Source of the DNA: Trichosphaerium sp. ATCC 40318
Lineage: Eukaryota > Discosea > Flabellinia > Trichosidae
DNA length: 64,000 nucleotides
Direction of reading: 5' to 3'
Assembly (NCBI GenBank): GCA_038496445.1
Contig: JALMLS010000093.1
Span: 62,001-126,000 of the forward strand
This document shows, piece by piece, positions 12,090-24,456 of this stretch. The translations under genes and the position numbers were made by a program. Within the stretch, counting starts at the first letter, position 1, and each line of letters starts with the position of its first letter. The notes beneath the pieces were generated by a model. It was not told where the DNA came from. It ran no database searches and saw only the letters and a program-made list of their open reading frames with translations.

Positions 12090-12500
12090 TCACATGCACT
12101 TTGAATTCGCCATTTTTCCAATTTCCGAGTTTGTTTTTGCGAGAACTGTTTTAATAGTAGCCTTCGGTTTTCCTTCCTCCTGGGGAGCCTCCTCATCAAG
12201 TGGCGGTAAAATACTCTCCTTGGGAGGGTAAACACATACAACAGGTCCTTGTGTCATAGAAGGATCGTAGTATTGGCTCTTGTTCGTTGCTGGAAACGAG
12301 TACTTAAGCTGATATGGCCCTGTTTGTTCTTGGTTTTGAAGAAGTTCAATATCATAATCTTCGTTCTGTTGCAACCTCGCGTGTCTGAGTGAAAATTGAG
12401 AACCTAGATCAATAAGCTAAACCTTTTTACAGAAAAAAATAGTATATTAGATGAGTATTTAGGAGTATTAAGGCGTACAGAGTGTCGTGAAATTGCTCAT
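12090..12500 (-). CDS. Hypothetical two-exon protein (about 110 aa)
   Basis: Exon 1 encodes MSNFTTL from 12500. A GTACGCC donor and a GATCTAG acceptor join it in frame to CSQFSLRHARLQQNEDYD and the long second exon (LLQNQEQTGPYQLKYSFPAT ... IGKMANSKCM). The protein is hydrophilic, proline- and glutamine-rich in the middle (VYPPKESILPPLDEEAPQEE), and has no membrane segment. I do not recognise the family. Confidence 0.55.
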
Positions 12501-14225
12501 TTCTGGTTTTGTCATTAAAACAAAATTAAATATTTTCAGTTGTTGTCGTTTGTATTACTTTACAGTCTCTCTAATTGGTATTACACGTGGTTATTTACAG
12601 TGTATAAAGCTAGCGCTTTCCAGGATACGACCACCCCACAGTTAAAACTTTAGTCACAACGAAGGGCTTGGTTTTTTTTTTTGCAGGAAGCTGGATTGTT
12701 GTACAAGAAAATAGAACGTACCTTTTTACAGCAACCTTCAGGACTTGCTTTTGGTATCGAGATCACACAAAAAAACTGAGGATTCATTTGGAATGTGCGT
12801 CACCTCTTCTACAGAAGAGGTTTTATCCCAAGAATATCCATCTAATATGCAATTTGATTCCGTTTATAAACGGTACTATGTCTTGTAACAAAGAAGCTTG
12901 CCTTACTTGTATGTGTGGTACTTAACAGTCTATCTCTACATCTCTGATAAACCTACAACAAACAGTGCTGTGATACAGCAAATATATAGGTGTACATGTG
13001 CTTTGGTAAACAAGAGGTAACCATGCGGCCTTTTTTTGTGGAGATTGTATAGCGTTTATGGAACCCTGGAAGTACAAAGGTGGGTATGAAACGTGATTTT
13101 AAGGAATATCTTTTTTGCTGATCATTTCGCACATAGGAAACTACCCTTAGTCATTAAATTATTATATGGATACGTCCAAAACAAAGAGAAGAACAAAAAA
13201 GAAAAACCAAAATCTCCTTGCGGGTGTGTCAAAATTTTTTTTTTTTGGATATGTGTCAAAATGTTAATAGTGTTACTTTGTCATAGCGTTATCAACGCTT
13301 AAAATGATTAAAATAGGTGTATCTTTTTAACCAGATTTTCGCGATCTTCATCCTGGTTTTTTGTATTTTCTGTCAGATATCCTTGAGTATCGCGGTATGG
13401 ACACTTTATTTTTCATAAAAATCTCCAGATCGATAGTAGTGTGAGCTAAATAATCAGATTTTTCAGGTGCGATAGAGAACTGTTGTTTAAAAAAAAATGA
13501 GTACTTCTAAATCGAGGTTTTAGATGTAGAACGCACGGATACAGTCTACCAAAGGAGGTTTCTCAATTCTCTTTGATGGTAAGAACGTGATCGCTTGTTT
13601 TTCAGGAAAACTGCCCGTTCTGACTTGACACGTTTTTAATGGCGCTGATTGAATGTCTATACATAAAGGTAAGTTAATAACAGCTTTTAAAGAAATTAGT
13701 CTTTAAGTGGCCAGAAACCATGAAGTGAATAAAAAATGTAGAAGTTCTTTTAGGATTTTCCAGTCTTCATAACATCTCATACAAATCAACGATGTATCAC
13801 GTGCTTTAGCAATATCCTAGTTAATTTTTGTAGGTTACAGGTTCGCATGGTGTTGCTCATATGAGCGTATGGCTTTAACTTGATATCGTTCCTTTGTTTG
13901 TTTTTGCAAGGCGATCCGTTGCGTGTTGGGTACTTAACGTAAGTGCTTTTATGGTTTAAGTTCGTTCTCAACTTTTTTTTGGCCATCAAAACGTATATTT
14001 GCGCGTACCTTTACTTATCCAATAATTAGGTTGTTCCACGTGACTCAACTTTTTTACCTATCAGAAAAATTTGGTTTTCAGTCATTTCCGCTGCCGTTCT
14101 TCTAAGGTGAAGTAACACGTGCTAACCTCCAATTTATGTTTTAATCTACTGCTTTTAGAATTTGTATTACGTAATTACGTAGCTTATTGCGTTTAATAGT
14201 GAAGCCGCCAAAAGGGGAGCTTAAC
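12501..14225. other. Gene-poor stretch
   Basis: About 1.7 kb with only short, low-complexity ORFs. On the minus strand near 12800-12900 a few residues (GKLLCY, CILDGY) faintly recall the MORN-variant repeats, but I would not call them. CACGTG occurs near 12582, 13799, 14038 and 14116. No tRNA, terminal repeat or transposase was recognised. Confidence 0.35.
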
Positions 14226-14534
14226 ATGAATTGGCCATGTATTGAACCATGTAAGGCAACACCTCTATTAATAGCATTAAGTCAAGTCGAAACAGCTCTT
14301 GAAGCGTTTAGGCTAGTAGTAGAACGTGTTCACAACGTAATGCTTGATTTAAAAGCAATAAAGTGTCATGTTTTTCTCAAGTTTTTTTTTTGGAACTGCA
14401 CCAAACAATAGCGGAAAATTGTCACTCGTTCATCTGTCAAACGCACAAACCACATATTGGATAACACAACAAGCGTATGTCAGGAATGCAAAATACCAAT
14501 TGACTGGGGTACTCGTTACAACAGCAAACATTAG
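14226..14534 (+). CDS. Candidate small protein with a CxxC motif
   Basis: A possible two-exon gene. Exon 1 from 14226 reads MNWPCIEPCKATPLLIALSQ and continues through a helix (VETALEAFRLVVERVHNVML). A GT...AG intron (about 14372-14412) leads to KIVTRSSVKRTNHILDNTTS and VCQECKIPIDWGTRYNSKH, then a stop. The helix and the CQEC zinc-like motif look coding, but the donor is GTTTTT, not the usual GTAC/GTAA, and no family is recognised. It may be part of a longer gene. Confidence 0.35.
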
Positions 14535-15717
14535 TTAAAAGATGCATCATGTTAATCTCTAGTACACGTTTTATCATACGATTCTATTACATTGTAGGCA
14601 TAAAAATACGCTTAGTAGAAGCTACCCATACAAAAGCGTGGGAATATATTTATTAATATTCAGCCTCTGAGGCCATTGTGCGTTACAAAACGGGAGGTGT
14701 TACTTTTCCGATTGCAATGTGCATTTTACCAAAAAATAAGCATTGGTTGAAATAGGTGTCAACAGTGATCAATCTCGCTTAGCAACGGTGGGTTTTCCGT
14801 AGTTTTAACCGAACCTGTTACCATTTTACTATTCAATCTTCTTTCAAATTAGCGAATCAAGGGCATGAGGAGGAAGAGCAGCTTTACAAGTTGTATGCAA
14901 TACATCCATTCTTGTTTCTGTTAAAGGTTAGAGGAGAACAAATCCTCTTAAAAATTATCATTATAAAAAATCACGAATTAAACTAAACAGACAAAGTCAC
15001 GTGGTTCTTAGAGAATGAAAGGCCGAAAAGCGAACACTCAAGGTTCACTTTTCATGTGAAATTAACCTCATCTTTTTAATACCAAGCACTCTTTGTCATT
15101 TAATTGAGTGGGTTGTGTCGTTATTAGAGACCGATTTAGTGCTTGCCATTTGCATGTTGAAAAAAAGATAGAAAACTGCTCAATTTTTTGGTTCATTTGA
15201 GTACTTGATGTTGTTCGTGTGAATTGTGTTTATGTACTATCATTTGCATGTGTTCTTTCTTCCCCATTTGGCCGTTTTCATACCATATTATTTACCCTAG
15301 CTTGAGAAAATTTAAAAAACTAGACAATTCAACAAATATTTCCATTGTATATTTCATCTCTAATCATCTCCGCAAATAGTTATTAAAATCTTGTCAACCT
15401 GAAGTTCGGCTAATGTAAGGTATCGTTTCTATCAGAGTGTCAATCTCAGAACAAGGCCATTGCTTTCTCCACTAGAATTGAATGATGTTTACCAACACGT
15501 AAATTACACCGAAGAAATGCCTACAAGCCCCATTGTTCTTACTTCAATATCACTGATACAAAAGGTTCATATGCATACCAACAAAGTCTTTTTTGGAAAT
15601 ATTATGTTCAGTGCAGGGCAATTCATAATCAAAAAAAGGTTTAATAATACAACTTCTATCAGGTAGCCTGGATTTATACACGTGTAATAATACGTTTAAC
15701 TAGTAAAATGATTCGAA
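14535..15717. other. Gene-poor stretch with a possible MORN-variant remnant
   Basis: No intact gene was found. On the minus strand near 15245-15300 the reading IIWYENGQMGKKEH matches the WYENGQ core of the MORN-variant repeats at 39.5-40.6 kb, with stops nearby, so a decayed copy probably lies here. Plus-strand stretches near 14660-14760 (ASEAIVRYKTGGVTFPIA) and 14870-14930 are open but could not be joined into a model. Confidence 0.4.
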
Positions 15718-17139
15718 CTATGGTAAACACAGTCGAAGAGCATTAACCAAGCCTCTAATAAAGAGTCAAATTAAATTGAAAAAAAAAACAAAAATCCCAT
15801 TACCTTTGAACTGATCGCTTGTTTCTCTGTTCAAAGCGTTGCCAGTCCCATTTATATTCAGGATGAAGCAATACCAGTGAATACGGGAAATTAAATCCTA
15901 ATACTTTACCAACAGATAGATTTTGGAACCCTACACGATACCAATCGCATTTTCTCTTAATATCAAAGACATTCTCCAACTCTACAAGAAACTTAGTTTG
16001 GTGAACAAAAGAAACACGCTTCATCGTGCTTTTAAGGTAATCTACAACGTTTTCCCTCGTTCTCCAGTGGCCGTGGGGTGTTTTTTGGAACTTACTGCCA
16101 TCCCAAGGATGGCTAGGATACATAGTATTCAATGCTCGTGAAAGAGACGAATTATACCTTTAAATACAGTTAAGATGATAAACAACACCCGTAAGGATCT
16201 CCAGGGAAGATGTTATGGCGTACATGTTGGAAACTATGCCTCCGCCTCCTTTCTTAAACACCTGACCTAGAGACACCTTGTACCAATCATCAATGACCTA
16301 ATAGAAGCTAATATCAGCACAAGTTATTCAAATCCACCTCTTCTGCGTGCCTTGACACCTAAACCTCTTGCAATATCTTCAAACTTGCTTATTTGATTGG
16401 TAACAGAGTGCCAGTGCTTGTTTGGTACTTTCCTATAAGCTTTGTTGGCTCTTGGTCGGATTACGCTGGCATACCTGAACTTTGATGCATCCCAATCGAA
16501 ATAAGGGTAGACAGATGTTAAAGCACGAGATATAGAGTTGCCATGGCTACCCGACAAGTAAATTGTTTGATAGCGGTAATCTATCAGCTTTATAACGCAC
16601 TCATGCATCACTTTTCCACCACCGTTGTTTACTACATAGTCGTGTGAAACGTTGTACCAGTCGTCAAGTGACTTTACATTTTGACGTTCTGCAATGTCAT
16701 CAAAAAGTTGGTTGAGGTTTTGACTAGCGAGCCAGAAGCGTTGTGGAGCCTTCCTTTTCGAATATGTCAGAATAAACAGGTGATATCATATAAACATCTG
16801 TAAACGTGCTTAAACCGTTGTGGGTTCCAAGGATATGACGGATAAGTGGCTCTTAGAGCGTTGTAGATGGAATGATCGTAGCTGAGTGTTACGTTAGTGT
16901 TTTCGGTATTATAACGTCAGTTACCTATGTAATAGGCGTTTACCACACTGTTCTTGTACTTTTGTGGCTGTAATATCATACCAATCCTCCAGCACTTTAA
17001 CATTCAAGCTAGGGCCAACGTTACGGTCTAAAATGTCTCTCCTGCGCTGGAAAGTGCGGTAACACCGTTTTTGAGGAGAATTGTGTTTGACACAAGCGTT
17101 AACTATTACAGTTGCGCCACTTTTTGGAGTACATCTCAT
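15718..17139 (-). CDS. DWY/YP-W tandem-repeat protein, copy 1
   Basis: The protein is a tandem array of a module of about 80-90 residues: a basic lead ending YW or HW, a helix, DDWY, a G-rich segment (NNGGGKVM, KKGGGGIV), then S(I/R)ALxxxYPxxxW and a basic end. Examples are EDWYDITATKVQ, YNALRATYPSYPWNPQRFK, SLDDWYNVSHDYVVNNGGG and SRALTSVYPYFDWDASKF. An intron sits at the same point in each unit, after the G-rich segment and before the YP helix. The last exon (about 15755-15718) reads GLVNALRLCLP, parallel to the end of the neighbouring copy. From memory, similar DDWY...YPE..W repeats occur in uncharacterised proteins of Rhizophagus-like fungi and some algae; the function is unknown. Confidence 0.75.
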
Positions 17140-17267
17140 TGGTTTAGCTCTTTACATTGTTAACGATTTACATTCTGAGTTAAGTGGTACAATTCGCTTC
17201 AAGCTCAAGGCCACAGAAGCTTATCATGAAAAATCGCCACAAGCTAGCTAAATAAACGTGGTGCGTA
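17140..17267. promoter_or_regulatory. Bidirectional promoter region between paralogues
   Basis: Only about 128 bp separate the start codons of two divergent DWY/YP-W repeat genes, so both promoters must overlap here. No motif stands out, and the usual CACGTG is absent. Confidence 0.45.
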
Positions 17268-18782
17268 ATGCTACGAACAGCCTACAGCCTAGATATGGTA
17301 TTACACCTTAATACCACGCTTTCATGCTTACAAACCAATGTAGGTTGTGTTACAGCACATTGGCAAAGAACTGGGAGTAAAACACCTAGATGCTTGGTAC
17401 AATATAACAAACGCTAAAGTTCTTGCTTCTGGTGGCTCCTCACTTGTGTACGCTACTTCCCACACGTTTTTATCTCAACGCCTTCAAATAGACATCATCA
17501 TGGCCACTGCTTATCCGTACTACTTCCAAAAGCATTCCCAGAGCATAAATGGATCCCTTGGAAATTCAGGTACCTCATACTGTCACTTTTGTCTGCAAAC
17601 CGATTTTGACACTTCGACGCGTTGTAAACTAACCGAGATTGTTGTAGAAACACGCCCAAAAACTATTGGCACAATCCAGAAAATAGGAGCAACATGATCA
17701 CTGTTATTGAAGAACAGCTCGATATAAAGACCTTAGATGATTGGTTTAGTATCACAGAAAACGATATCATTGCTAGTGGCGCTGCAAGCTTAGTGTACTT
17801 AGAAAAAAAAATACTTCTAACTTCAAAAAATACTTTTGCCTTTTGAAGTGTTTTGTCTGTTTGTCACTTGCTCATTCTACCATTAGTAAACACTTCTATG
17901 GATCTATATCCGCTTGGTTATCAAGTGCATACCCACAAGTTAACTGGTCTACAGTACTTAGGGAAAGAGGTAGTATCATCCACAAAATATAAAAAAAAGT
18001 CTGTTTTGTTGCTCAAGTTTGCTTAGCGTATACCGACATTGTAAAACAGCGTCAGCGGTTTGATGACTTTGGTGTACAACTTAATATTAAACAATACAGT
18101 GATTGGTACTCTGTGGGCATGTCAGACTTTGGAAATCGGAGTGCCAGAGCGATATTGTACGCTATTGTTTTTCCTTATCGAAAAAAAAGAAGAATGCTAA
18201 CTTTTTGTAATTAGAGCCATGTATAACGGTTCTATGTCGGCATGTCTAGAAAAAATATATCCTCAATATGACTGGAAACCGTGGCGATTCAAAGCAACAT
18301 CATTCAAGCATGAGGTGACGCCTCAAGACTTTAACATGAAAGCAAGAAAATTCTTGTTTAATCTCAAAACAGAATTTAAAATAGAGAATACAGAATCGTG
18401 GTAAGTACTTAGATATTAGCTCGTCTTTGTTGTTAAACCCAGTGTTAAGGTACAGGGTATCACATGAACAATTAAAAACAAGCAGTGCTCATGGATTCAC
18501 AAAACATTGGCCAAGGTAAAAAAGAATGCTGTTTTTAGCTTTATTTATTGTTAAACATTACTAATCGGTTTTTCCCAGGATTCTATCCTTGATTGAACCC
18601 AACTACAGTTGGCAGTGGAATCAATTCTCTTATATAAAGAAACAAGCAAGGCAACGGTACATAACCTCCATTCTTTCTTTTTTTTTTTTTTTGGAAAGAC
18701 ATAAATCACGTGACTAACACGTGTTGAATATAGGGTACTGACACAACACTGTGCTGGATTGTTTCCAGTTTATAAAATGTAA
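17268..18782 (+). CDS. DWY/YP-W tandem-repeat protein, copy 2
   Basis: It starts MLRTAYSLDM at 17268 and splices into VVLQHIGKELGVKHLDAWYN. Four modules follow: (1) HLDAWYNITNAKVLASGGSS with PKAFPEHKWIPWKF; (2) NTPKNYWHNPENRSN, TLDDWFSITENDI and SAYPQVNW; (3) YSDWYSVGMSDFG with EKIYPQYDWKPWRFK; (4) TESWYRVSHEQLK with SLIEPNYSWQWNQF. The end is VLTQHCAGLFPVYKM. In modules 1-3 an intron with a GTAC donor interrupts the same place after SLV or AIL, and the exons join in frame. This shows the repeats arose by duplication of intron-containing units. It lies head to head with copy 1. The function is unknown. Confidence 0.75.
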
Positions 18783-18870
18783 AAAAAACCAAACCGTTAA
18801 CGAATAGACAATGTACAATAGTAAGAAAAACCAAAATAAAAAACAAAAAAGACCCAAAACGAGTATTATT

Positions 18871-19240
18871 TTATTTCGCTTTGTTGTTTTGGCTCGCTAG
18901 CGAACATATAATTTTGAATGTACCTTTTGTTTCTATTGACACAACACAGTGGCTTACTGAATTATGCAATGCCTCAAATAAAAGTAACAGAACATAAAGA
19001 GCAAGCCCAAAAAAAGAAATGCTTTTTACCAAGTTTGTTTTTATGCATTTTAGAACAACACGGACGCCATCCGAAAGTGACTGACAAACAAACGTACCAG
19101 GTGGGATTTGTGAGGGTTTTATAGCGAACTGTGATACCGTCTTTCCCATGGCCCTATTAGCACGTAAAATAGGAGGTACTCCAACAATAAGTTGAGCGCC
19201 CTTTTTTTTGTGATTTCAAATGTGAGAGTCTTTTTATGTT
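18871..19240 (-). CDS. Small gene of uncertain structure downstream of SF3B1
   Basis: The simplest reading is one exon from ATG 19149 (MGKTVSQFAIKPSQIPPGTF) with one hydrophobic segment, SISFFGLALYVLLLLFEA, and an end ASQNNKAK. But that hydrophobic segment is T-rich DNA that looks like the 3' part of an intron. Spliced alternatives exist, for example upstream exon SYVKIKKKDGSVQHKKTLTF ... ALNLLLE joined to FAIKPSQIPP, then to VSIETKGTFKIICS. No family is recognised under either model. RNA data would decide. Confidence 0.35.
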
Positions 19241-19420
19241 GCACACTGCCGTCCTTTTTTTTTATTTTAACATATGACTGTCCCAAGGCCCAGTAAGGCT
19301 TCCTTGTGGTAATTATAGAGTCAAGGTAGAGCCTTCCGGATTAAGTTGTGGACAGCCAACATGCCGCTAAGGGGAAATAAAGAGACGCCTCTTTCTTCTT
19401 ATCATCGAGTTCGTTTGGAT

Positions 19421-22400
19421 CTAGATAAATAGTTCAAGTTCATGACGTGTATAAACATTTCTTTTATCGCTAGGTAGTGTAGGCCAAGAAGATACCAATG
19501 CATCCTAAATTACAAGTCAGTAAAATCCTCCAAACAAGCAAAAGAAATGAAAAAAAATATTCAAAAAAGACCACCAAAAAGATTTGGCTTTGCCAAAAGC
19601 AAACAAAACATACCTGTGATCTCATGTATAATCTGTTGTACAACTTCCAATAAGCCGTGCGTACAATACGTGCAGGATGGAAGAGACCTTGAAGTAGGTA
19701 CTCAACAACAATGCAAGGGCCAATAGATACACTCAATCCATCAATTGCTTCTGTAACTGCTTGAATAACATGAGGTGAAGTCTCGAAAAGATTAGGCCAA
19801 ACACAATTCAATAAATGAATTAAAGCGTCTTCACAACCTGAAAAAACATTATCAGCCACAATACGTGATGTAACAGAGAAAGAAAGGAAGAAAAACCACA
19901 AACAACATACCCAAGTAAGCGACACCGAGGGCCATATGTTTCACTACCCAAGCGGCAGTTTGTCTGTGAACCAAATCTCTGTCCATTAAGGCATCCTCAA
20001 GAAGAGGTGTGACTGCGTAGATGTAATCTTTACCCATTTCTTGAATGTACTCGAACAAGAAACTCAAAGCCTTCAACACACCTAACAAAAAGAAAAGGTC
20101 AGAAAACTTCTTTTCATTAGCTTCTAAAAACAATCGTACCATTTTGAACGTTGAGTTCAGGGACACGATACTCATTCATGAGAGCAGGTAGCACAGTAAA
20201 TGGAGCGCAAGTTTCCGCTACAATAGCAATAGCAACGGTCGTACAAACACGATTTTGACGTTCTTGCACACTAAACAAAAAAAATAAGTACGCTAGCACA
20301 CCAATTGGAAAATAAATAGCCATTCGGCTGATAATGTTTGTGACGTACCGTAGATTGTTTAGTAGTGTAGCAAGTACATCTTGTGGTCCAATAGCTTTAG
20401 CAATATAACCAAAAGTGTTAACAGTTGCTCTACGAATACTCTTTTTATGTGCTTTCAACATTTCAAGCAATTCGAAACAGATACGCATCCATTCACGTGC
20501 AGATACGAATTCTGATCCTCTGTCTGCGATACGACCAACTAGATCAATAACATTCTCCTATAATAAAGAAATTAAGTATAAACGAAGTACTTATAACAAA
20601 ACAAAAAACAAGTCTTTAAAAAACTTGGAGCTTAATAAAAACCAAATTAAAATCTTGATGTAATCGATTGATGTACCTGCACTTTCTCGTGTCTGTTTCT
20701 GAGGATAGGCGTGAGCCTTGGCAACAAGTCCTTGATAGGAGGTTGCATCTTTGTCATACCAATAACATTAACAATAGCTTTAAGTGCACCAAGGATAGAT
20801 CCCAAAACTTCAGGATATTCTTCACCAAGGTATTCATACAAGATAGTACCAAGACGACCCAACAACTTTTCTTCTCCACAAGCTTTCATAACAAAAGCAA
20901 CTCTAAACCAAACATATAAGAATAAAGAACAACCCAACAGATACAAGGAAAGAAAGAAAAACAAAGAAACAAAAGGAAGAAAAAAAGAAGAAAAAGAAGA
21001 CATACCTGGAGATAAGATCAGCTGCAATCTGACGAATACGAGGCATACGATTTTTAAGACGCCATTTGATTGTACCACAAATTTGAGCGACGTAAGGCTT
21101 AACACGTAATCCAAGAGAACTACAAACAGTACCAAATCCATTGAGTATAACATAAGAATCCTCAGATGTCTGTTCTTGGAAGGCATATAGTATACCATCA
21201 ACAAGAGATTCTTCTAGTTTTTGATCAAGTTCAGAAGCACCCAAAGCAGATATTGTTTTATCAATAGTCTCCATAACCATTCTTCTGAAAGGTTCAGAAT
21301 CATCCTTAAGATCACCGACAATACTCGAAATAATCTCACGTGCGCCAACCTTATTAGCTATCTCTACAGTAGTATCCACCAAAGCACGGTAGTTACGTCT
21401 ATCAAGAGCCATACGACGAATCCAAAATTGCTACAAAAAGAAAAGAAAGAGTCAACAAAAAAGGTCAAAGCTTAAAACAAGATTATAATCTCTTCGTACC
21501 TTGAAGAAATCTTCTAAAATATCTTCTCTCACGTAAGTAGCTTCAACGCCATCACAAGAAACACATTGCTTAATAACTTGTAGGACAATCTTCTTCATCT
21601 CCTCTTCAGGTGTACTAAACTGTTTCTTCAATACCTCCATGACTTCCTTGGTGTAATGACTCGCATGATTTGAGGCCATAAGAGGAATAATCTGACCAAT
21701 AGCCTTAAGGAACGCAGCTAGACCTTTACCACGTTGTCTTTGAATACCATACCACAAAGGCTTGAGTACGCTATCAAACGACTCGATACCATATGGATAA
21801 GCAGCCTCAGCAAGAGCAGCAAGTGACCTGGCAGTGATTGTACGCACTTTTTGTTGATCATCTTTTAGACCGTGTTCGATAATACTAACAAGGTCTCGGA
21901 GGTGAGGCAATATAGCGCAGCCCATAAGAATAGAAATACGTTGTACAATTTTGATACCAGTGTGACGTGCTTGCCAAGATTTTTTACTTTGACATACAGC
22001 CTTGAGGAAAGGCAACAAGGAAGGAATGCTCAAAGAAGATGCTACGACAGCAAAAGCACGAGCTGTTGTATTACGGACATACTCATCCAAGTTATCGATA
22101 TCAGGACGCATAGTAGCGATCATAGTAGCAAGACCAGCAGCTTTAGCAAGATTAGAGATAATCTCACGACCTTCAACACGAGCATAGTAATCCTCATCGA
22201 TTAAAAGAGGTTCAATAACAACAAGGATTTTATGGACGTAAGGTCTAACTAAATCGTCCAATTTATAGAGAATACGGTCAATAACCTTGACAAGTAAATG
22301 ACGCTCTTGGTCTTCAAGTGTTGGTGCCATAAGAAGAGGAAGAATTTTGTTGAAAAGAGGACCAGGTCCAAAATCGCATGCTTTGTCTGTGATTTGACGA

Positions 22401-24310
22401 AGAGCTTGTTTCCTCTGTTGTGGAGTTCCGTTCTTGATTTTAAGAAGAAGACGCATAATTTTACGCTCTTTAGCTTGGTCAGCATTAAGAAGCGTTTCAT
22501 CTGTCCCATCAAGTAAAGTCTCAAAGTAAGGCATATCCTCAGCTTTGATTTCTGGCATATTTGGTAGTTGTTTAATATCACGTCCAAAAGCATTTGGATC
22601 AATTTTTTGCTAAACAGAGGACAAAAGCGTAAGCACGTGTTTTTTGACAAATAAATAAATTAAAAATAATTAAAACGGTTGTGAATCAAAAGGAGAAAAA
22701 GCAAGTCGATTTCAAGTTCTTTTAGATTCCAAAAAAAAAAAAAAGTATTGTTACTTACTTGATCCATAAACCCTCCAGTCATTGGTTTTGGTGTAGATTG
22801 AAGTTTTCTTGCTGGTGTACGAATAGGTTTGTAAGCAGCAGGAGGCTCTAGAACGATATAACCTTCAGAAGGTCCAGGCAATAAGTCGTCAAGCTCTTCG
22901 AAAGATAAAGGTCTGTTTCTATCAGTAGGATCATAAGACTGTCCAGCAATAGCTTGATTTGTAATCTAAAAATACACGAGTTAATAACAACACCCACAGT
23001 ACTGCTTTTCGCTTTAAAACATGAGCATCTTTAATTAAAAAAAATTGCGTACCATAGGTGTCTCAGCACCGTAGTTACCAACTGGTGTTACGCCAGGTGT
23101 CATGCCACCTGCCATTACAGCTGGGGTTTCGTCCCATCTACTCTTTCCAGAACGTGGAGTAGTACCAGGTTGACCACGTGGTGTTTCATCCCAACGACTA
23201 CGACCACTAGCACCTGCTTGAGGTGTTTGATCCCACCGTGAAGGTGTTTTGGAGGCTGTAGGTGTTTTCATATCCCAACGAGATGCTCTCTTTGGTGTAG
23301 CGTCATCCCACTTGGAAGAAGATGATGGTCCACCTGGTGTAGCGCTTCCATCTTGTTCATCCCACTCAGACGTCTTTTGTCGCTTAGAGGCTGTACCACC
23401 GTCACCACCTTCGTCCCATCTGCTTCTTTTTTTCTTGTCGCGAGCTTTTTCAACCTCAGCACGATTTTTTCTCTTGTCTTCCTTTTCTTGCGCTATTTTC
23501 TCAGCAACAATCTTCTTAACACGATCCTCTTCCTTTTCAAGTGCTTGACGTTTCATTTGCTCTTTATAACCACCAGCACCTCCTTTACCATCATCTTCTT
23601 CAGCAAATGGGTCTGAACGTTCTGGAGACAATACAGCCATACGACGCTGCCTTGCTGCTCTTTTATAATCATCTTCTCTTGCTAAAGAAATAGATAAGCA
23701 CAAAATTCAAGCGATTCTAACGACTAAACGAGTTTAAAAGTCAAAAAAAAAGAAAAAAGTTTTTTGGAGGTTTAGGAGCGGAGAGGTTTTTTTTTTCGTT
23801 TGTTAGATAACGTTTATAGTACCAGCGATGGACTTCTTTTTGTGAAATGCCATTGGATCCCCAATTTGTTGACCTTGTCCAATAGGTAAATCGTTTAGGA
23901 TGTCACTAGGTGCGCTTATTTGCGCAGGCATAAATCTAGCGTCTCTCTGTACTTCGTCGTCTAAATCGTCTTCATTCATTGGTAACGAGTCGTGGTAGCC
24001 CTGTTTTGTATCACTGCCGTATATATGTTGATCAAACGACACAGAACCCATAGGAGCCTAAAACTACGATCAGAAACTAAAATATTTCGATTTTTCTTTT
24101 CCCAGGTAAAAAAAAACAGCATTAATCACTGTTAGTGGTACTTACATGGCTACCCTCGGTTTCCATGCGCTGTTTTCTAATAGCGGCCAACTCATCCTCC
24201 AGGCTATCGCCGCCGCCCATATCTAATAAACGTGAGCTTATTTCAATCGTTTATGTAGAAATAGGATTAATTAGTTGCTTACATTTTTCGGTAGGTGTTG
24301 GCGAGCTCAT
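19421..24310 (-). CDS. SF3B1: Splicing factor 3B subunit 1 (SF3b155)
   Basis: Core of the U2 snRNP SF3b complex, which clamps the branch site-U2 duplex. The start at 24310 reads MSSPTPTEK. The N-terminal region has repeated RWD/WDETP motifs ([20 protein letters not shown]), the U2AF-ligand/TP-phosphorylation region. The HEAT superhelix is highly conserved: [10 protein letters not shown] includes the lysine equivalent to human K700, and [20 protein letters not shown] includes the K666 equivalent. [20 protein letters not shown] and [20 protein letters not shown]-type segments are near identical to animals. The C-terminal exon (end 19421) reads [20 protein letters not shown]. About nine introns are present. 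It shares a 146-bp divergent promoter with the filamin-repeat gene. Confidence 0.98.
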
Positions 24311-24456
24311 GGTTATTGTAATAAATGCGTAGCACTAGACTTACAACCACAGCAAAGAAAATGCCTATGAATAACTACAAGATTCTTACGCAAAAAAAAA
24401 GGTCAACTTCAAGTCGCACGATTGCCAACTGCTAAACTAGCGTACGAAGATTTAAA
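24311..24456. promoter_or_regulatory. Divergent promoter between SF3B1 and the filamin-repeat gene
   Basis: 146 bp between opposing start codons. AT-rich, no CACGTG, no recognised TATA box. Confidence 0.5.

Noticed and set aside
15700-15765. tRNA-like T-loop (GATTCGAAC) near 15710
   Set aside because: No matching T-stem, anticodon arm or acceptor stem could be drawn; the sequence falls at the 3' end of a DWY-repeat gene.
20711-22204. Plus-strand open frames opposite SF3B1
   Set aside because: The minus strand is near-identical to SF3B1 HEAT repeats; the plus-strand frames have no family resemblance.
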